A model generated the notes under the pieces. The model searched no databases. It saw nothing but the letters and a program-made list of their open reading frames with translations, and was not told the origin of the DNA. DNA of 59,770 nucleotides from Thermoplasmata archaeon (GTDB taxonomy: Archaea > Thermoplasmatota > Thermoplasmata > Thermoplasmatales > GCA-001856825). Every line of letters begins with the position of its first letter. Position 1 is the first letter of the stretch. Where the stretch lies: contig JAJZYT010000009.1 of assembly GCA_021797915.1 (NCBI GenBank), forward strand, positions 1-59,770, read 5' to 3'. A program made the position numbers and the translations under genes. Below are positions 33,926 to 42,915 of this stretch, piece after piece.

Positions 33926-34918
33926 ATGTCTTTGGACGTTTCAATGTTCAGATTCGTCGAATCCATTCCAGACGAGAACATCAATCTTGCCTCGAGCGCG
34001 ATGAGGGGCATGAACCCAGAAGGATTGGGTGGAGTCGAGGTCGAGGAACAGATTGCGAAGTTATATGGAGTTGAGAAAGAACAGGTTATTGTTACTCCAT
34101 CTGGAACCTTTGCATCATACTTCACCCTTTATCACCTCAGAAAGAAGGTCGCTTCTATGGTAACTATAACACCAGAGTACCCAGCATATTATTACCAAGC
34201 AAGGGAAATAGGAATAGGAACGACTCTTGAAAACAGGGCATCCTCTGAAGGTGTCGATTTATCTCCTTGGGATGTAGACGAGAAGACTGCATATTTCATA
34301 AGCAACCCAAACAATCCTACTGGGTTGTCTTGGAGTGATGAGAGCATAAGATCGATAGCGAGGGAGACCGAAGGGAATGAATCTTATCTTGTTATAGACG
34401 ACACCTTTTCATTCTTCAACGGTAATTTTCCAAAGAAACTTGAAACTGGAAACACGATAATGCTGGGTTCGGCCTCCAAATTCTTCGGCGAATCCGGGAT
34501 CAAGATGGGCTGGATAATTGCCGGCAAACAGATGATACAGGAAATGAAAGAGAGGATGGGGATTATCGTGCCCGTAATTTCTTCGAGCGTGAAACGCAGA
34601 GGAAGCTATCTCCTCAGCAACATCAATGTCTATAAGGATTACAACAGGAAGAAAATTGACGAAAACTCTAAGATACTTTTTGAGAATCTGGACGAATTTC
34701 TGGTTGGATACAAGGGAACAATCGTCAATGCTCTCTCAGTGGGCGAAGATTCGGTAAAATTCTCACTTTCTCTCATGACAGAGGGCGTCTCAACAGTGCC
34801 AGGTTACTATTTTGGGTCAGATTCGATGATTAGGATTGGGTTGGGCACTGAAGATGCAGAGAGAACAGAAAAGGGAATCAAGATAATAACTAATAGAATG
34901 TCGAGCTGGAAGAGGTAA
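33926..34918 (+). CDS. Class I/II PLP aminotransferase
   Basis: A 330-residue fold-type I aminotransferase. The PLP lysine is in GSASKFFGESGIKMGW (about 190-205); NPNNPTG (about 131-137) and the ending RIGLG are also typical. The N-terminal LASSAMRGMNPEGLGG resembles short archaeal members similar to HisC and aspartate transaminases, but the substrate is not clear. A TATA-like GTTTATTTT about 22 nt upstream fits a leaderless ATG. One nucleotide separates it from herA, so it heads that operon. Confidence 0.85.
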   Translation: MSLDVSMFRFVESIPDENINLASSAMRGMNPEGLGGVEVEEQIAKLYGVEKEQVIVTPSGTFASYFTLYHLRKKVASMVTITPEYPAYYYQAREIGIGTTLENRASSEGVDLSPWDVDEKTAYFISNPNNPTGLSWSDESIRSIARETEGNESYLVIDDTFSFFNGNFPKKLETGNTIMLGSASKFFGESGIKMGWIIAGKQMIQEMKERMGIIVPVISSSVKRRGSYLLSNINVYKDYNRKKIDENSKILFENLDEFLVGYKGTIVNALSVGEDSVKFSLSLMTEGVSTVPGYYFGSDSMIRIGLGTEDAERTEKGIKIITNRMSSWKR

Positions 34919-34919
34919 G

Positions 34920-36356
34920 ATGGATCCGGTAGGAATCCTGTATGGAGACATCCATCCAACTGTTGTCAACTGCTCTGTCTCAGGAAAGTTGAGACAGGGG
35001 GATTACGTCAGGCTGAAACATCACGAAGACGGCTGGGTTTTGGGAAAAGTTGACGCGATAGGCGCTAAGACCAATCTTTCAATCGAAAAGTCATACCAAA
35101 TAATGGAAGGAAATAATGTAGAGATACAGCAGACAGTATCAGCTCAAATAGTCATAATCGGTTACTTGGATCAGAAGCACATCCTGCAATATCCGAGAAC
35201 CCCCTTTCTCGCTGGAACCCCGGTATACCTTGCTGATGACGAATTCATTTCTGCCACCCTCAACATAAACAGCAGCAAGAAAGGCAGAGCTTATATCGGC
35301 CTGATATACGGCCACAATATTCCATTCTCGATCGATATCAATTCAATGGTGCAGAAGCACATATCCGTCATGGCAAAGACCGGAGGTGGAAAGAGTTACC
35401 TCACGGGAGTGATCATCGAAGAGCTCATCAAGAATGATGTCACCTGTGTTGTGATAGATCCTCACGGCGAATACGGATCCATGAAGAGCAAGGCTTCGGA
35501 ATCTGAGGAAATGAAGAGATTCTCTATACATCCGAGGTCGTACGGTGACAAGATTATCATATTTTCCCCCGAACGAGGGGACGAAAAGCTCACCTTCACA
35601 CTTTCACAGATTAATGTAAAGGAACTGGTGAGCATCATGAATCTTTCTGACGCCAAGTCGTACGTTCTTCCGTTGAGAAAGGCGATAGACGCAATCAGAC
35701 TTTCAAGCAAGGATTATGACTTCGATGACATCATCAAGGAACTACGGAGGCAGGATGATTCTTCCCTTTCACAGACCCTTGAAAAGGAACTGCTTTATCT
35801 CAAGTCTCTGAATGTTCTTGGTAAGAGGGGCCTCCGCGTAGATGAGCTGGTCGTCAAAGGTAAAGTATCTATAATTGAGATGAAGGGATTGCCCCCAGAT
35901 GTGCAGGAACTCATCGTACAGAGGTTGCTGTATGCTCTCTTCGAATCAAGGAAGAAGGACCGCATCCCTCCCCTCCTTACAGCAGTAGAAGAGGCACACA
36001 ATTTTGCTCCACAGCAGGGGAAGGCTTTCTCCTCCAAGATAATGAGGACCGTAGCTTCTGAGGGAAGGAAATTCGGTTTCGGTTTGCTGGTCGTCTCACA
36101 GAGACCTGCAAAGGTTGACAAGAACGTCCTTTCTCAATGCGGCACTCAGCTAATTCTGAAGGTGACAAATCCAAATGATCTCAAGGCAATTGGCAACTCT
36201 GTCGAAGGCCTTACGAACTCGTCGCTGGACGAGATCCAGAGACTTCCAGTGGGAACTTCTCTCGTCGCATCTCCAGAACTCCCTATTCCCCTTTTCATAG
36301 AAGTTCGACCCAGGGAAACAGACGACGGTGGAAAGAATGTGAGGGTCGTCAGATGA
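34920..36356 (+). CDS. herA: HerA bipolar DNA translocase
   Basis: Hexameric FtsK-like ATPase that works with the NurA nuclease and Mre11-Rad50 in end resection. The 478-residue protein has the N-terminal HAS barrel (about 1-110), Walker A KTGGGKS at 153-159, VIDPHGEYGS just after, Walker B-region TAVEEAHNFAP (about 350), and the arginine-rich SEGRKFGFGLLVVSQRPAKV. No nurA, mre11 or rad50 lies beside it here, unlike in many archaea. It overlaps the next gene by four bases (ATGA). Confidence 0.94.
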   Translation: MDPVGILYGDIHPTVVNCSVSGKLRQGDYVRLKHHEDGWVLGKVDAIGAKTNLSIEKSYQIMEGNNVEIQQTVSAQIVIIGYLDQKHILQYPRTPFLAGTPVYLADDEFISATLNINSSKKGRAYIGLIYGHNIPFSIDINSMVQKHISVMAKTGGGKSYLTGVIIEELIKNDVTCVVIDPHGEYGSMKSKASESEEMKRFSIHPRSYGDKIIIFSPERGDEKLTFTLSQINVKELVSIMNLSDAKSYVLPLRKAIDAIRLSSKDYDFDDIIKELRRQDDSSLSQTLEKELLYLKSLNVLGKRGLRVDELVVKGKVSIIEMKGLPPDVQELIVQRLLYALFESRKKDRIPPLLTAVEEAHNFAPQQGKAFSSKIMRTVASEGRKFGFGLLVVSQRPAKVDKNVLSQCGTQLILKVTNPNDLKAIGNSVEGLTNSSLDEIQRLPVGTSLVASPELPIPLFIEVRPRETDDGGKNVRVVR

Positions 36357-36637
36357 CCCTAGAAAAGAGATGCAAGAAGTATCTAGATATTACACAAGAA
36401 GCACTGACTCTTGTAAAAGTATCTCCCCCCAAAGAGAGCTTTTTGACCGGGGCTGCAAATGACTTCATCGATATGTGCAAGAACTACCTCAAGGACGCCA
36501 CCTACTTCTACGACAAGGGCGATTTTGAAAATTCCCTAGCGGCTAGCTCCTATGCCTATGCTTGGCTGGATGCCGGTGTACGTCTCGGGATTCTGAGCGC
36601 ATCTGGTGATTATAAGAGGTTCACTCAATATTCCTAG
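36353..36637 (+). CDS. DUF357 helical protein
   Basis: A 94-residue all-helical protein matching the archaeal DUF357 family: CKKYLDITQEAL, then DMCKNYLKDATYFYDKGDFENSLAASSYAYAWLDAGVRLGIL, a HEPN/TPR-like helix pair. Function unknown in the family. It is translationally coupled to herA (ATGA overlap) and last in the three-gene operon; its end meets the tail of the next minus-strand gene with a 4-nt overlap. Confidence 0.85.
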   Translation: MTLEKRCKKYLDITQEALTLVKVSPPKESFLTGAANDFIDMCKNYLKDATYFYDKGDFENSLAASSYAYAWLDAGVRLGILSASGDYKRFTQYS

Positions 36638-36927
36638 CGGAATGTGCTGTAATCGTAAATCAGATCTATTAGTCGCTTGCTCGTCGTGTCGTCAATGATG
36701 CCCTCATTCTTCTTAACTAACACATAGTCCCTGGCTTCAAGAACTCCGTTCTTCGCAGCCTTTGCGTAGACAGAACCAATAACGCCTCCTCGTACGCTTT
36801 CTGGAAGATCGTGAAGCAACTTTCCTAAAAGAAATCTGAACTCCTCATTTTTTCTCATATTGAGTTTCCTTAACTTCTTCTTGGTCTCAATACCATTTGC
36901 GTTGGTAGGGGTTCGATTTACCTCCAT
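36634..36927 (-). CDS. Hypothetical helical protein
   Basis: About 97 residues when begun at the ATG at 36927 (MEVNRTPTNANG), which lies about 30 nt from the TATA-like AATATTTAAA (36953-36962); an ATG at 36954 is in frame but lies inside this box. The sequence is basic at first (KKKLRKLNMRKNEEF) and then helical (DLPESVRGGVIGSVYAKAAKNG). The second half recalls the short PCP-type helix hairpin of unknown redox proteins, but I do not assign it. Likely a real, lineage-specific gene. Confidence 0.65.
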   Translation of the reverse strand: MEVNRTPTNANGIETKKKLRKLNMRKNEEFRFLLGKLLHDLPESVRGGVIGSVYAKAAKNGVLEARDYVLVKKNEGIIDDTTSKRLIDLIYDYSTFR

Positions 36928-37090
36928 CTGTAGGCAAGAATCATTCCATAACATTTAAATATTTCCTTTTAGCCGCCCCGAAAAATTCTGCTCCCAGCAA
37001 TCTCACAACCGTTGAACGAATCTTGCAGACTAAATAAACTCAAAATAGATTCAAGACCGGCAAATGATTTATTGTACTTTAACTTAGGAA

Positions 37091-39469
37091 TTGGTGGCTG
37101 ATGGAAAGAACAAGAGACACGTTTTCTACTCAAGTGGAGCCGCACGTGCTTTTTCCGTTATCAATGGAGTAGAAGCACAGGGAATATTAGATCTAATTAA
37201 AGAAATGTCTTTGAGTGTTAGTGTAAATATTTTGACCGAGGAGGAGAGTCTTATTTCTCTTTTGAAAGCCGGTGCCTCAATAGATGACCTAGTCCAGATG
37301 AAGATACTTCAGACCTTCCTTAAGATAACAGGGGAAACATCTAAAGTGCACAAGCTCGTCGCTGAAGACATTTCGGAAAAGAAGATAGAGAAGTTCAGTG
37401 AGATAACTCTCCGCTATTACAAACTCATTTCAGAAATTGGCAAAAGTGAGGCCGAAGACTTCAGCGAGTTTATGAACTTATTCCCTCTCAAATACGACCT
37501 CTCTTCCGACTACGTGTCTCACCTACCAGATTATCTGAAACCGTATGATAAGTTGTTCAGGAGTCACGATATGGGCTCGAAAAGAGAGGCAAGAGTCGTG
37601 AAGAAAAGATTCCCAGACTATTTTGCAGAACTTAGGTGGATCGTCAGGGACTCAGCGTCAAAGAAAGGCCTACATGCAATATCGTTTCCTGACGATTATC
37701 TCATCGCAAATGCAGTGAGGGAGATGGAGTTGTATGGTATGAAACCGACTGTCACTTCTCCCATCTCTGAAGTTCTGATAAACGATGTACCTTACAATTT
37801 TGTTATTGCGGCCTTGAAGTGTATTGAGGAGAATTTCAGCTATGAATCGGTCATTCCCCTTATTGAGAATCCCTTTTCAGGTATAGAGGTCTCAAAGATC
37901 TATGATATCAAGGAAGAGTGCTATGACAAGAATATCACCAAGGGAATAAATGACTGGAAGACTCTTTTCCACGAATTGAAAATCAAAGGGGATATACTAG
38001 ACGACCTTGAGTTCCTTTCAAATGAAGCCTATAACAATCAAGATGTATCGAAGTGGATGAATTTCTGTAACAAGTACCTTGGAGAACGAAACTACCCAAA
38101 CAAGATTCTGAGGATCCTTCTGTCTGCGTTTGAAGATTATTCCAACGATCCTACTGGGTTGATCAACGATATGGAATCGATGAAATTCATACCAAAGATA
38201 ACCATTGTTGGTGAACCCAACGTCTTGATTGGTAAACCTTTGGACCTTATAGGTCTGGAGACGGAAAACATCTATTTAGGTGGGATGGACGCATCATCCT
38301 CATTGAGGGCCCTCCCAGAAGAAACCAGAGATTTCCTGAGTAAGACTGGACTGGAATACGCATTTGAGGACCTGATGGAAAACGCATATTCGTCACTCAT
38401 CAAACTATCGGATAACGTCACTCTGAGTTACTCAGCGATGGATGAAAAATTGTCCTATACCGAGTCAATTGCGTTCTACGATGGTGTGAAGGCAGAGGAG
38501 GAGTACATTCCAAGGGACGTTGTCTTTGTTCCCCAAACACCGATCGCACCGTGGGAATTAGCAAATGAGCAGAAGAAGGTTAATCCTTATCAACTGGAGG
38601 AAGGAGCAATAAAAGTGAGGATGGAGAAACCAATATATCCGACGTTCATCGAGAATTACGCAGGATGCCATTTCAAGGGATTTGTTAATGGAATGTTGGG
38701 GATAAATGAGGTTGATCCCCCCAGGGAATTCTTGGACCCAAGGACAACCGGATCTATGACTCACAAAATTCTAGAAAAATACTATTCTACTAACTTGTCC
38801 CCCGCAGAATTTGGTAAGTTGGCGGATTCATTTGTAAAGTCAGAGATAAGCAAGGAATTGTTTGACTCGAGAACGGAAGCACTGAAGTTCTACAGGGACA
38901 AGTACATATCTAACGGTAAACTGGTAAGATTCTTCATGATGGACGTGAAACACGCGCTAGAGCTAGGTAGAAAAACAATACAGAAGGAATTTCATTTTCC
39001 TACTTCAGATCAACAAGTCTTTTATGAGTTTGGAGACAAGAAGATAAGTATCGGAGGGTACGTGGATAGGGTAGATGAGGAAAATGGAGGGCTATGTATA
39101 ATTGATTACAAGAGTTCGCTGTATGGATATCCCAAAAACGACCTCTGTGATGATAGACACGGGAAGATTCAACTTTTTTTCTACAAACTCGGAGTGGAGT
39201 CAATCTTGAAGAAAAAGGTAAGAGCCGCAGCCTATCTGTCTTTTAGGGACATAAGTGAGGGATTCAACACTGCAGGTTTCTTCAACGCTATACCAAACGA
39301 AGAAGCTCAGGTAAGAAAGTGCAGGGAGATAGTTGACCCCATCCTTGAAGATTTCGTTGCCGGTGATTTCGACCCAGTTGTGAAAGAAGGCGGAAGTCTC
39401 TGGAAATGTGAAAACGAACTATTCTGTCCTCTGCTCAGCGTATGCAGGGTCCAGGAAAGGAGATGGTAA
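37091..39469 (+). CDS. AddB-like nuclease with C-terminal PD-(D/E)XK and Fe-S cluster
   Basis: A 792-residue protein whose C-terminal 260 residues are a RecB-family nuclease: GSMTHKILEKYY (about 557), GGYVDRVDEENGGLCIIDYKSS with the D...D-x-K core (about 656-677), and cysteines at YAGC (about 523) and CENELFCPLLSVC (776-788) that match the iron-staple Fe-S cluster of AddB/Dna2. The N-terminal 500 residues resemble the inactive helicase-like part of AddB without Walker motifs. It forms a unit with the downstream UvrD-type helicase (1-nt gap). A TATA-like GATTTATTG (about 25 nt upstream) supports the start at TTG 37091 or GTG 37094. Confidence 0.85.
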   Translation: MVADGKNKRHVFYSSGAARAFSVINGVEAQGILDLIKEMSLSVSVNILTEEESLISLLKAGASIDDLVQMKILQTFLKITGETSKVHKLVAEDISEKKIEKFSEITLRYYKLISEIGKSEAEDFSEFMNLFPLKYDLSSDYVSHLPDYLKPYDKLFRSHDMGSKREARVVKKRFPDYFAELRWIVRDSASKKGLHAISFPDDYLIANAVREMELYGMKPTVTSPISEVLINDVPYNFVIAALKCIEENFSYESVIPLIENPFSGIEVSKIYDIKEECYDKNITKGINDWKTLFHELKIKGDILDDLEFLSNEAYNNQDVSKWMNFCNKYLGERNYPNKILRILLSAFEDYSNDPTGLINDMESMKFIPKITIVGEPNVLIGKPLDLIGLETENIYLGGMDASSSLRALPEETRDFLSKTGLEYAFEDLMENAYSSLIKLSDNVTLSYSAMDEKLSYTESIAFYDGVKAEEEYIPRDVVFVPQTPIAPWELANEQKKVNPYQLEEGAIKVRMEKPIYPTFIENYAGCHFKGFVNGMLGINEVDPPREFLDPRTTGSMTHKILEKYYSTNLSPAEFGKLADSFVKSEISKELFDSRTEALKFYRDKYISNGKLVRFFMMDVKHALELGRKTIQKEFHFPTSDQQVFYEFGDKKISIGGYVDRVDEENGGLCIIDYKSSLYGYPKNDLCDDRHGKIQLFFYKLGVESILKKKVRAAAYLSFRDISEGFNTAGFFNAIPNEEAQVRKCREIVDPILEDFVAGDFDPVVKEGGSLWKCENELFCPLLSVCRVQERRW

Positions 39470-39470
39470 A

Positions 39471-41810
39471 TTGACAGGCGATTTTGTGTCTGCAGTTCCC
39501 GGATCGGGTAAAACGGAGACTTTAATAAACAAGTGCTATAAGTTGATGGAAGATGAGGGAACCGATAATGTAGTTGCCATCACTTTCACAGACAGGGCAT
39601 CTGAAGAACTTATTGACAGGCTGAAGAAGAGGGCACTGAAGGAGGGGAAATTAGATCTCATAAGAAAACTCCCGACTTCCAACGTGGGAACGATACACAA
39701 CTTTTGTTCTAAAATTGTGAGAAAGTATGGAGCAGAAATTGGAATACCTTGGTATTTCAGAGTGATGGACGAACTAGAATCTTTCAACCTCCTGGAGAAG
39801 AGTGTAAGAAACTTCATAATTAGGATTAGAAACGAGAAAGGAGTGACCGAGGACGGTTTCATACTCAACGGAATATTAGACAAATTCGAAACAGACGTTG
39901 AGCAGATCATTAGGGATTGCACCGACATTATGGAATCTCAGAAAGGATACCTTGATTTCATGGTGTTCACTAACGGGGCATTCTTTACCGAATATTCGAA
40001 GGATGTTTTCGACGAAAGCATAAGAAAAGAGATCTCATCCAAATTGAGAATATCTCTCATACCTGAGTTGTTGTCCCTCCTCTCTTCATTTGTTATGAGT
40101 TACCAGGATGCCAAGCAGAAGGGGCGAGTAATGGACTTCGACGATCTGTTACTTTACACTCTTAAGATAATGGAGACAAAGGGGGAAGAGATTGCAAAGA
40201 AGTACAGCTACATTCTCGTGGATGAATTTCAAGATACCGATGTACTGCAGATTGCGATTTTTGAAAAATTCTGGGAATTTGGGTCTTCCTTCTTCGTGGT
40301 TGGCGATCTAAACCAGAGTATCTATTCATTTCGTGGTGCGCATCCCGGAGCTCAGAGAAGGTTCTCGGACCGCATCTCAAACCAGGTCAGCTTGAAGACA
40401 AACAGGAGAAGCGGCAAAAATCTCATTTCTTTTTTCAATAAGTTCTTTCCTTCCTTGATGGAATACGAACAGATGGAGGGCCTCTCAGAGAACGAAGGGG
40501 GTGCTTATCTATACATCGTTGAGGATAAACTCTCAGCTGTTGCCGAAGTCATTAAGGCGCGAATAAGAGAAGGGGAACTTCCTGGAAACATAGCAGTACT
40601 CAGCAGAATTTCTTCAGACTTCTTCAATCTGAAAAGATACTTGAAACAGGAAGGCATCAATTGCGTCCTTATTTCAGGGGAGTCGATACTGAAGTCGCAA
40701 GAGGGTAAGGACGTGCTTTCGCTCGTCCGCTACCTCTCAGATCCTGGAGATCGGGTTGCTCAAGCGTCACTGTTATTTTCGCCCCTGTTTCACATGAACG
40801 TTACAGAACTTATGAGGTCCAAAGACAAGTTCTACGAGATTATAGAGAGTAGACTCGGCCGATATCGGGAGGATTTGAAAATCGAGCGAATTGATTTCTT
40901 GCTCAGCAAGATTCTTTCTGAAGAAGGCTACATCTCCAACCTGCTTGGTACTAACGGCGGAAGTGAAAGAGTCAGCCGACTCTATAGAATTATCGAGCTC
41001 ATCTCCTCCCACGTGGCTGCTTATGGTGGTTCTCCATACTCGCTTGCGGAGTGGCTGTTGAACGCCAGTGAAAGTAAGGAGAGTGGACCCATCGAGGATC
41101 TTCTTCAAGACCAAACGAGAGTAAAGGTAATGACAATTCACCAAGCCAAAGGACTAGAATTTTCTACGGTAATAGTTTATGATTTCCGTCCGGGAATTGA
41201 CAGGGATAAGTATTACTCAGATGAATATTCGGGAATCGTTCCGAAGAGAGACAAGGATTTCATCAGCTCTCCAAGCAAGAAGATAATTGGCAGGACTGAA
41301 AGACACAGCTTCTCCATGAACGAAGAATCAAGAATAATGTATGTAGCATTTACTCGGGCCAAAAACGACTTGCACGTCATAGTATCTGAAAAAGACCTGA
41401 AGGATGAAAGGTCCGCCAAAAAGAGAGATGACCCTCTCTCTGTATTGCAGACAACCATATCACTGTGGAAGGAGAGCGGGACAAAAGAGAGGGCTGAGGC
41501 TATAGATAGAGTTTCAATGATGACAGGCAGGATTTCAAAGACAAATCCTTTGGAGATTAATGAAACTAAATCTCCTCCAACATCAGTTCCTCCTATTGAA
41601 ATTATCAAGCTCAGTACGCAGAGCGATGATGATAACGAATCTGCGATAGTACAATTCCTAAGAGAGAAGGGTGACAGGATTAAGGAATTCAGGGTTCTCT
41701 CCAAAGGTTCGAGAATGACAGTTTCTGAGAAGGGACTCAAGATCTATGAAGACGCTGCAGTCTCCAACAATTACTTCGTGAAAGACGGCAAGATTGAATT
41801 CACACTCTAG
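39471..41810 (+). CDS. UvrD/AddA-like SF1 helicase
   Basis: Superfamily 1A helicase of about 779 residues, partner of the AddB-like nuclease. Motifs: Walker A AVPGSGKTET, FTDRASEEL (Ia), LVDEFQDTD (II), GDLNQSIYSFRGA (III), NRRSGKNL (IV), MTIHQAKGLEFSTV (V) and IMYVAFTRAKNDLHV (VI). Unlike bacterial AddA it has no C-terminal nuclease domain; the last 150 residues are low in motif content. The frame opens at 39408, inside the upstream gene, but TTG 39471 follows the AddB stop by one base and has GGAAAGGAG upstream, so I take it; the protein then starts LTGDFVSAVPGSGKTE with Met replacing Leu. Confidence 0.88.
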   Translation: MTGDFVSAVPGSGKTETLINKCYKLMEDEGTDNVVAITFTDRASEELIDRLKKRALKEGKLDLIRKLPTSNVGTIHNFCSKIVRKYGAEIGIPWYFRVMDELESFNLLEKSVRNFIIRIRNEKGVTEDGFILNGILDKFETDVEQIIRDCTDIMESQKGYLDFMVFTNGAFFTEYSKDVFDESIRKEISSKLRISLIPELLSLLSSFVMSYQDAKQKGRVMDFDDLLLYTLKIMETKGEEIAKKYSYILVDEFQDTDVLQIAIFEKFWEFGSSFFVVGDLNQSIYSFRGAHPGAQRRFSDRISNQVSLKTNRRSGKNLISFFNKFFPSLMEYEQMEGLSENEGGAYLYIVEDKLSAVAEVIKARIREGELPGNIAVLSRISSDFFNLKRYLKQEGINCVLISGESILKSQEGKDVLSLVRYLSDPGDRVAQASLLFSPLFHMNVTELMRSKDKFYEIIESRLGRYREDLKIERIDFLLSKILSEEGYISNLLGTNGGSERVSRLYRIIELISSHVAAYGGSPYSLAEWLLNASESKESGPIEDLLQDQTRVKVMTIHQAKGLEFSTVIVYDFRPGIDRDKYYSDEYSGIVPKRDKDFISSPSKKIIGRTERHSFSMNEESRIMYVAFTRAKNDLHVIVSEKDLKDERSAKKRDDPLSVLQTTISLWKESGTKERAEAIDRVSMMTGRISKTNPLEINETKSPPTSVPPIEIIKLSTQSDDDNESAIVQFLREKGDRIKEFRVLSKGSRMTVSEKGLKIYEDAAVSNNYFVKDGKIEFTL

Positions 41811-41911
41811 TCACTTCAATAGGTCAACGCAGATCTTATGGTAAGCTGTTCTCGAAGGAACTCAACTTACTTAATACTGCGCTATACCCGAGTTCTGTTC
41901 ATTGAGAGATG

Positions 41912-41919
41912 TTTTATAT
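41912..41919 (+). promoter_or_regulatory. TATA box of tRNA-Glu
   Basis: TTTATATT lies about 24 nt upstream of the first base of the tRNA, the expected archaeal spacing. Confidence 0.7.
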
Positions 41920-41938
41920 TTTCATTGGATTAAGCTTA

Positions 41939-42013
41939 GCTCCGGTAGTGTAGACCGGCCAAGCATATGGGGCTCTCAATCCCACGACCCGGGTCCAAAT
42001 CCCGGCCGGAGCA
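41939..42013 (+). tRNA. tRNA-Glu (anticodon CTC) with an unusual T-loop
   Basis: A 75-nt cloverleaf: acceptor GCTCCGG/CCGGAGC, D-arm with GG at positions 18-19 (ACCGGCC), anticodon stem TGGGG/TCCCA with loop CTCTCAA (CTC reads GAG), and T-stem CCGGG/CCCGG. The T-loop reads TCCAAAT rather than TTCAAAT, so base 55, almost always U (pseudouridine), is C. Discriminator A; no intron, no encoded CCA. Confidence 0.92.
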
Positions 42014-42167
42014 TTATCCGAACTTTATTTGAATTTCATCAGCTTGCTTGGTACTTTTCTAACTCGCATCATAAATTCTTATCTTGGTCTTTTTTTCTGG
42101 AATCCTAGAGGTGGACTTGAAACGAAGACTCCAGCAATCCTGCATTTCATCTGAGGCGAACTTTTTG

Positions 42168-42497
42168 TTATTTACCCTTCATTGTGTGATCGGGGTGCCT
42201 GGGTATGAGGCCGAGCTGGTTAAGTCTTCTGGATATGCCTTCCAGTCCCCTGTAGTCAACCAGTTGCTTCCAGACAGTCAACCACTTCACGAACGATTCC
42301 GGGAACAGGAACTGCCCTCCCCTCTTTGAATCGTTCATCTTACCAAGTTCACTGAACCATTCATCCCTGAAACTGAGATCAAGATAGAACTCCCCCCTTA
42401 TCACCAGCTCTTCGTTGTATTTACTCCAGTCCCTATCGTCCTTGAACTTCTTCCCCCATCTTTTACCATTTTTCTTGAAGGTACTCTGCATATACAT
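42168..42497 (-). pseudogene. N-terminal remnant of an IS transposase (IS5/ISA1214-like look)
   Basis: The 109-codon frame looks like the N-terminal third of an archaeal DDE transposase: DWSKYNEELVIRGEF, KMNDSKRGGQFLFPESFVKWL, DYRGLEGISRRLNQLGLIP. Where the family continues with a D-Y-T-T block and the catalytic domain, this frame ends HPDHTMKGK and stops. The remaining catalytic part is absent on the left side, so the element is truncated. The adjacent divergent gene (42530) may be its companion ORF. Confidence 0.65.
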
Positions 42498-42529
42498 AGT
42501 ACTTATACCAAAAGACTATTTATGCGTTT

Positions 42530-42847
42530 GTGCATAGTACCGCCATAGAAACGGCCACACTCATCCACGTTTGGATACCCTTCAAGAAGAAGGGCATGGA
42601 GAGAAAGGAACAGTCCAGGATATACAGGATGCTCTACGGATACAATTCATCCAGTAAGTTCGGCAAGTACCACTACAGGGAGAAGGGTCTCCTGGATACA
42701 ATACCGTCGATAAGGTATGAGGACGGGAACTTCATGATACCCGAGGGGAAGAAGAACAAGGTGATAAACTTTCTAAAGAAGAACAACGCATCCTACAGAA
42801 TATGGAAGGTCATTCCAGGACAGGACGAGCTGGAGAAGCTAAGATGA
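42530..42847 (+). CDS. Small basic protein beside the transposase remnant
   Basis: A 105-residue basic protein with TLIHVWIPFKKKGMERKEQSRIYRMLYGY and IPEGKKNKVINFLKKNNASYRIWKVIP. It diverges from the transposase remnant over a 32-nt gap and has similar, G+C-richer base composition. Two-ORF insertion elements in archaea often carry such a small accessory protein, so this may be the companion ORF of the same element; I have no function for it. GTG at 42530 is the first in-frame start; TTTATG just before could hold a TATA-like box, so the true start might be further in (ATG at about 42596). Confidence 0.6.
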   Translation: MHSTAIETATLIHVWIPFKKKGMERKEQSRIYRMLYGYNSSSKFGKYHYREKGLLDTIPSIRYEDGNFMIPEGKKNKVINFLKKNNASYRIWKVIPGQDELEKLR

Positions 42848-42915
42848 CCTGAGGATTCATTCAACAAAGCAGCGTTTACGGAAAATATTAATAAATCCGG
42901 TTTAATACACTACTG

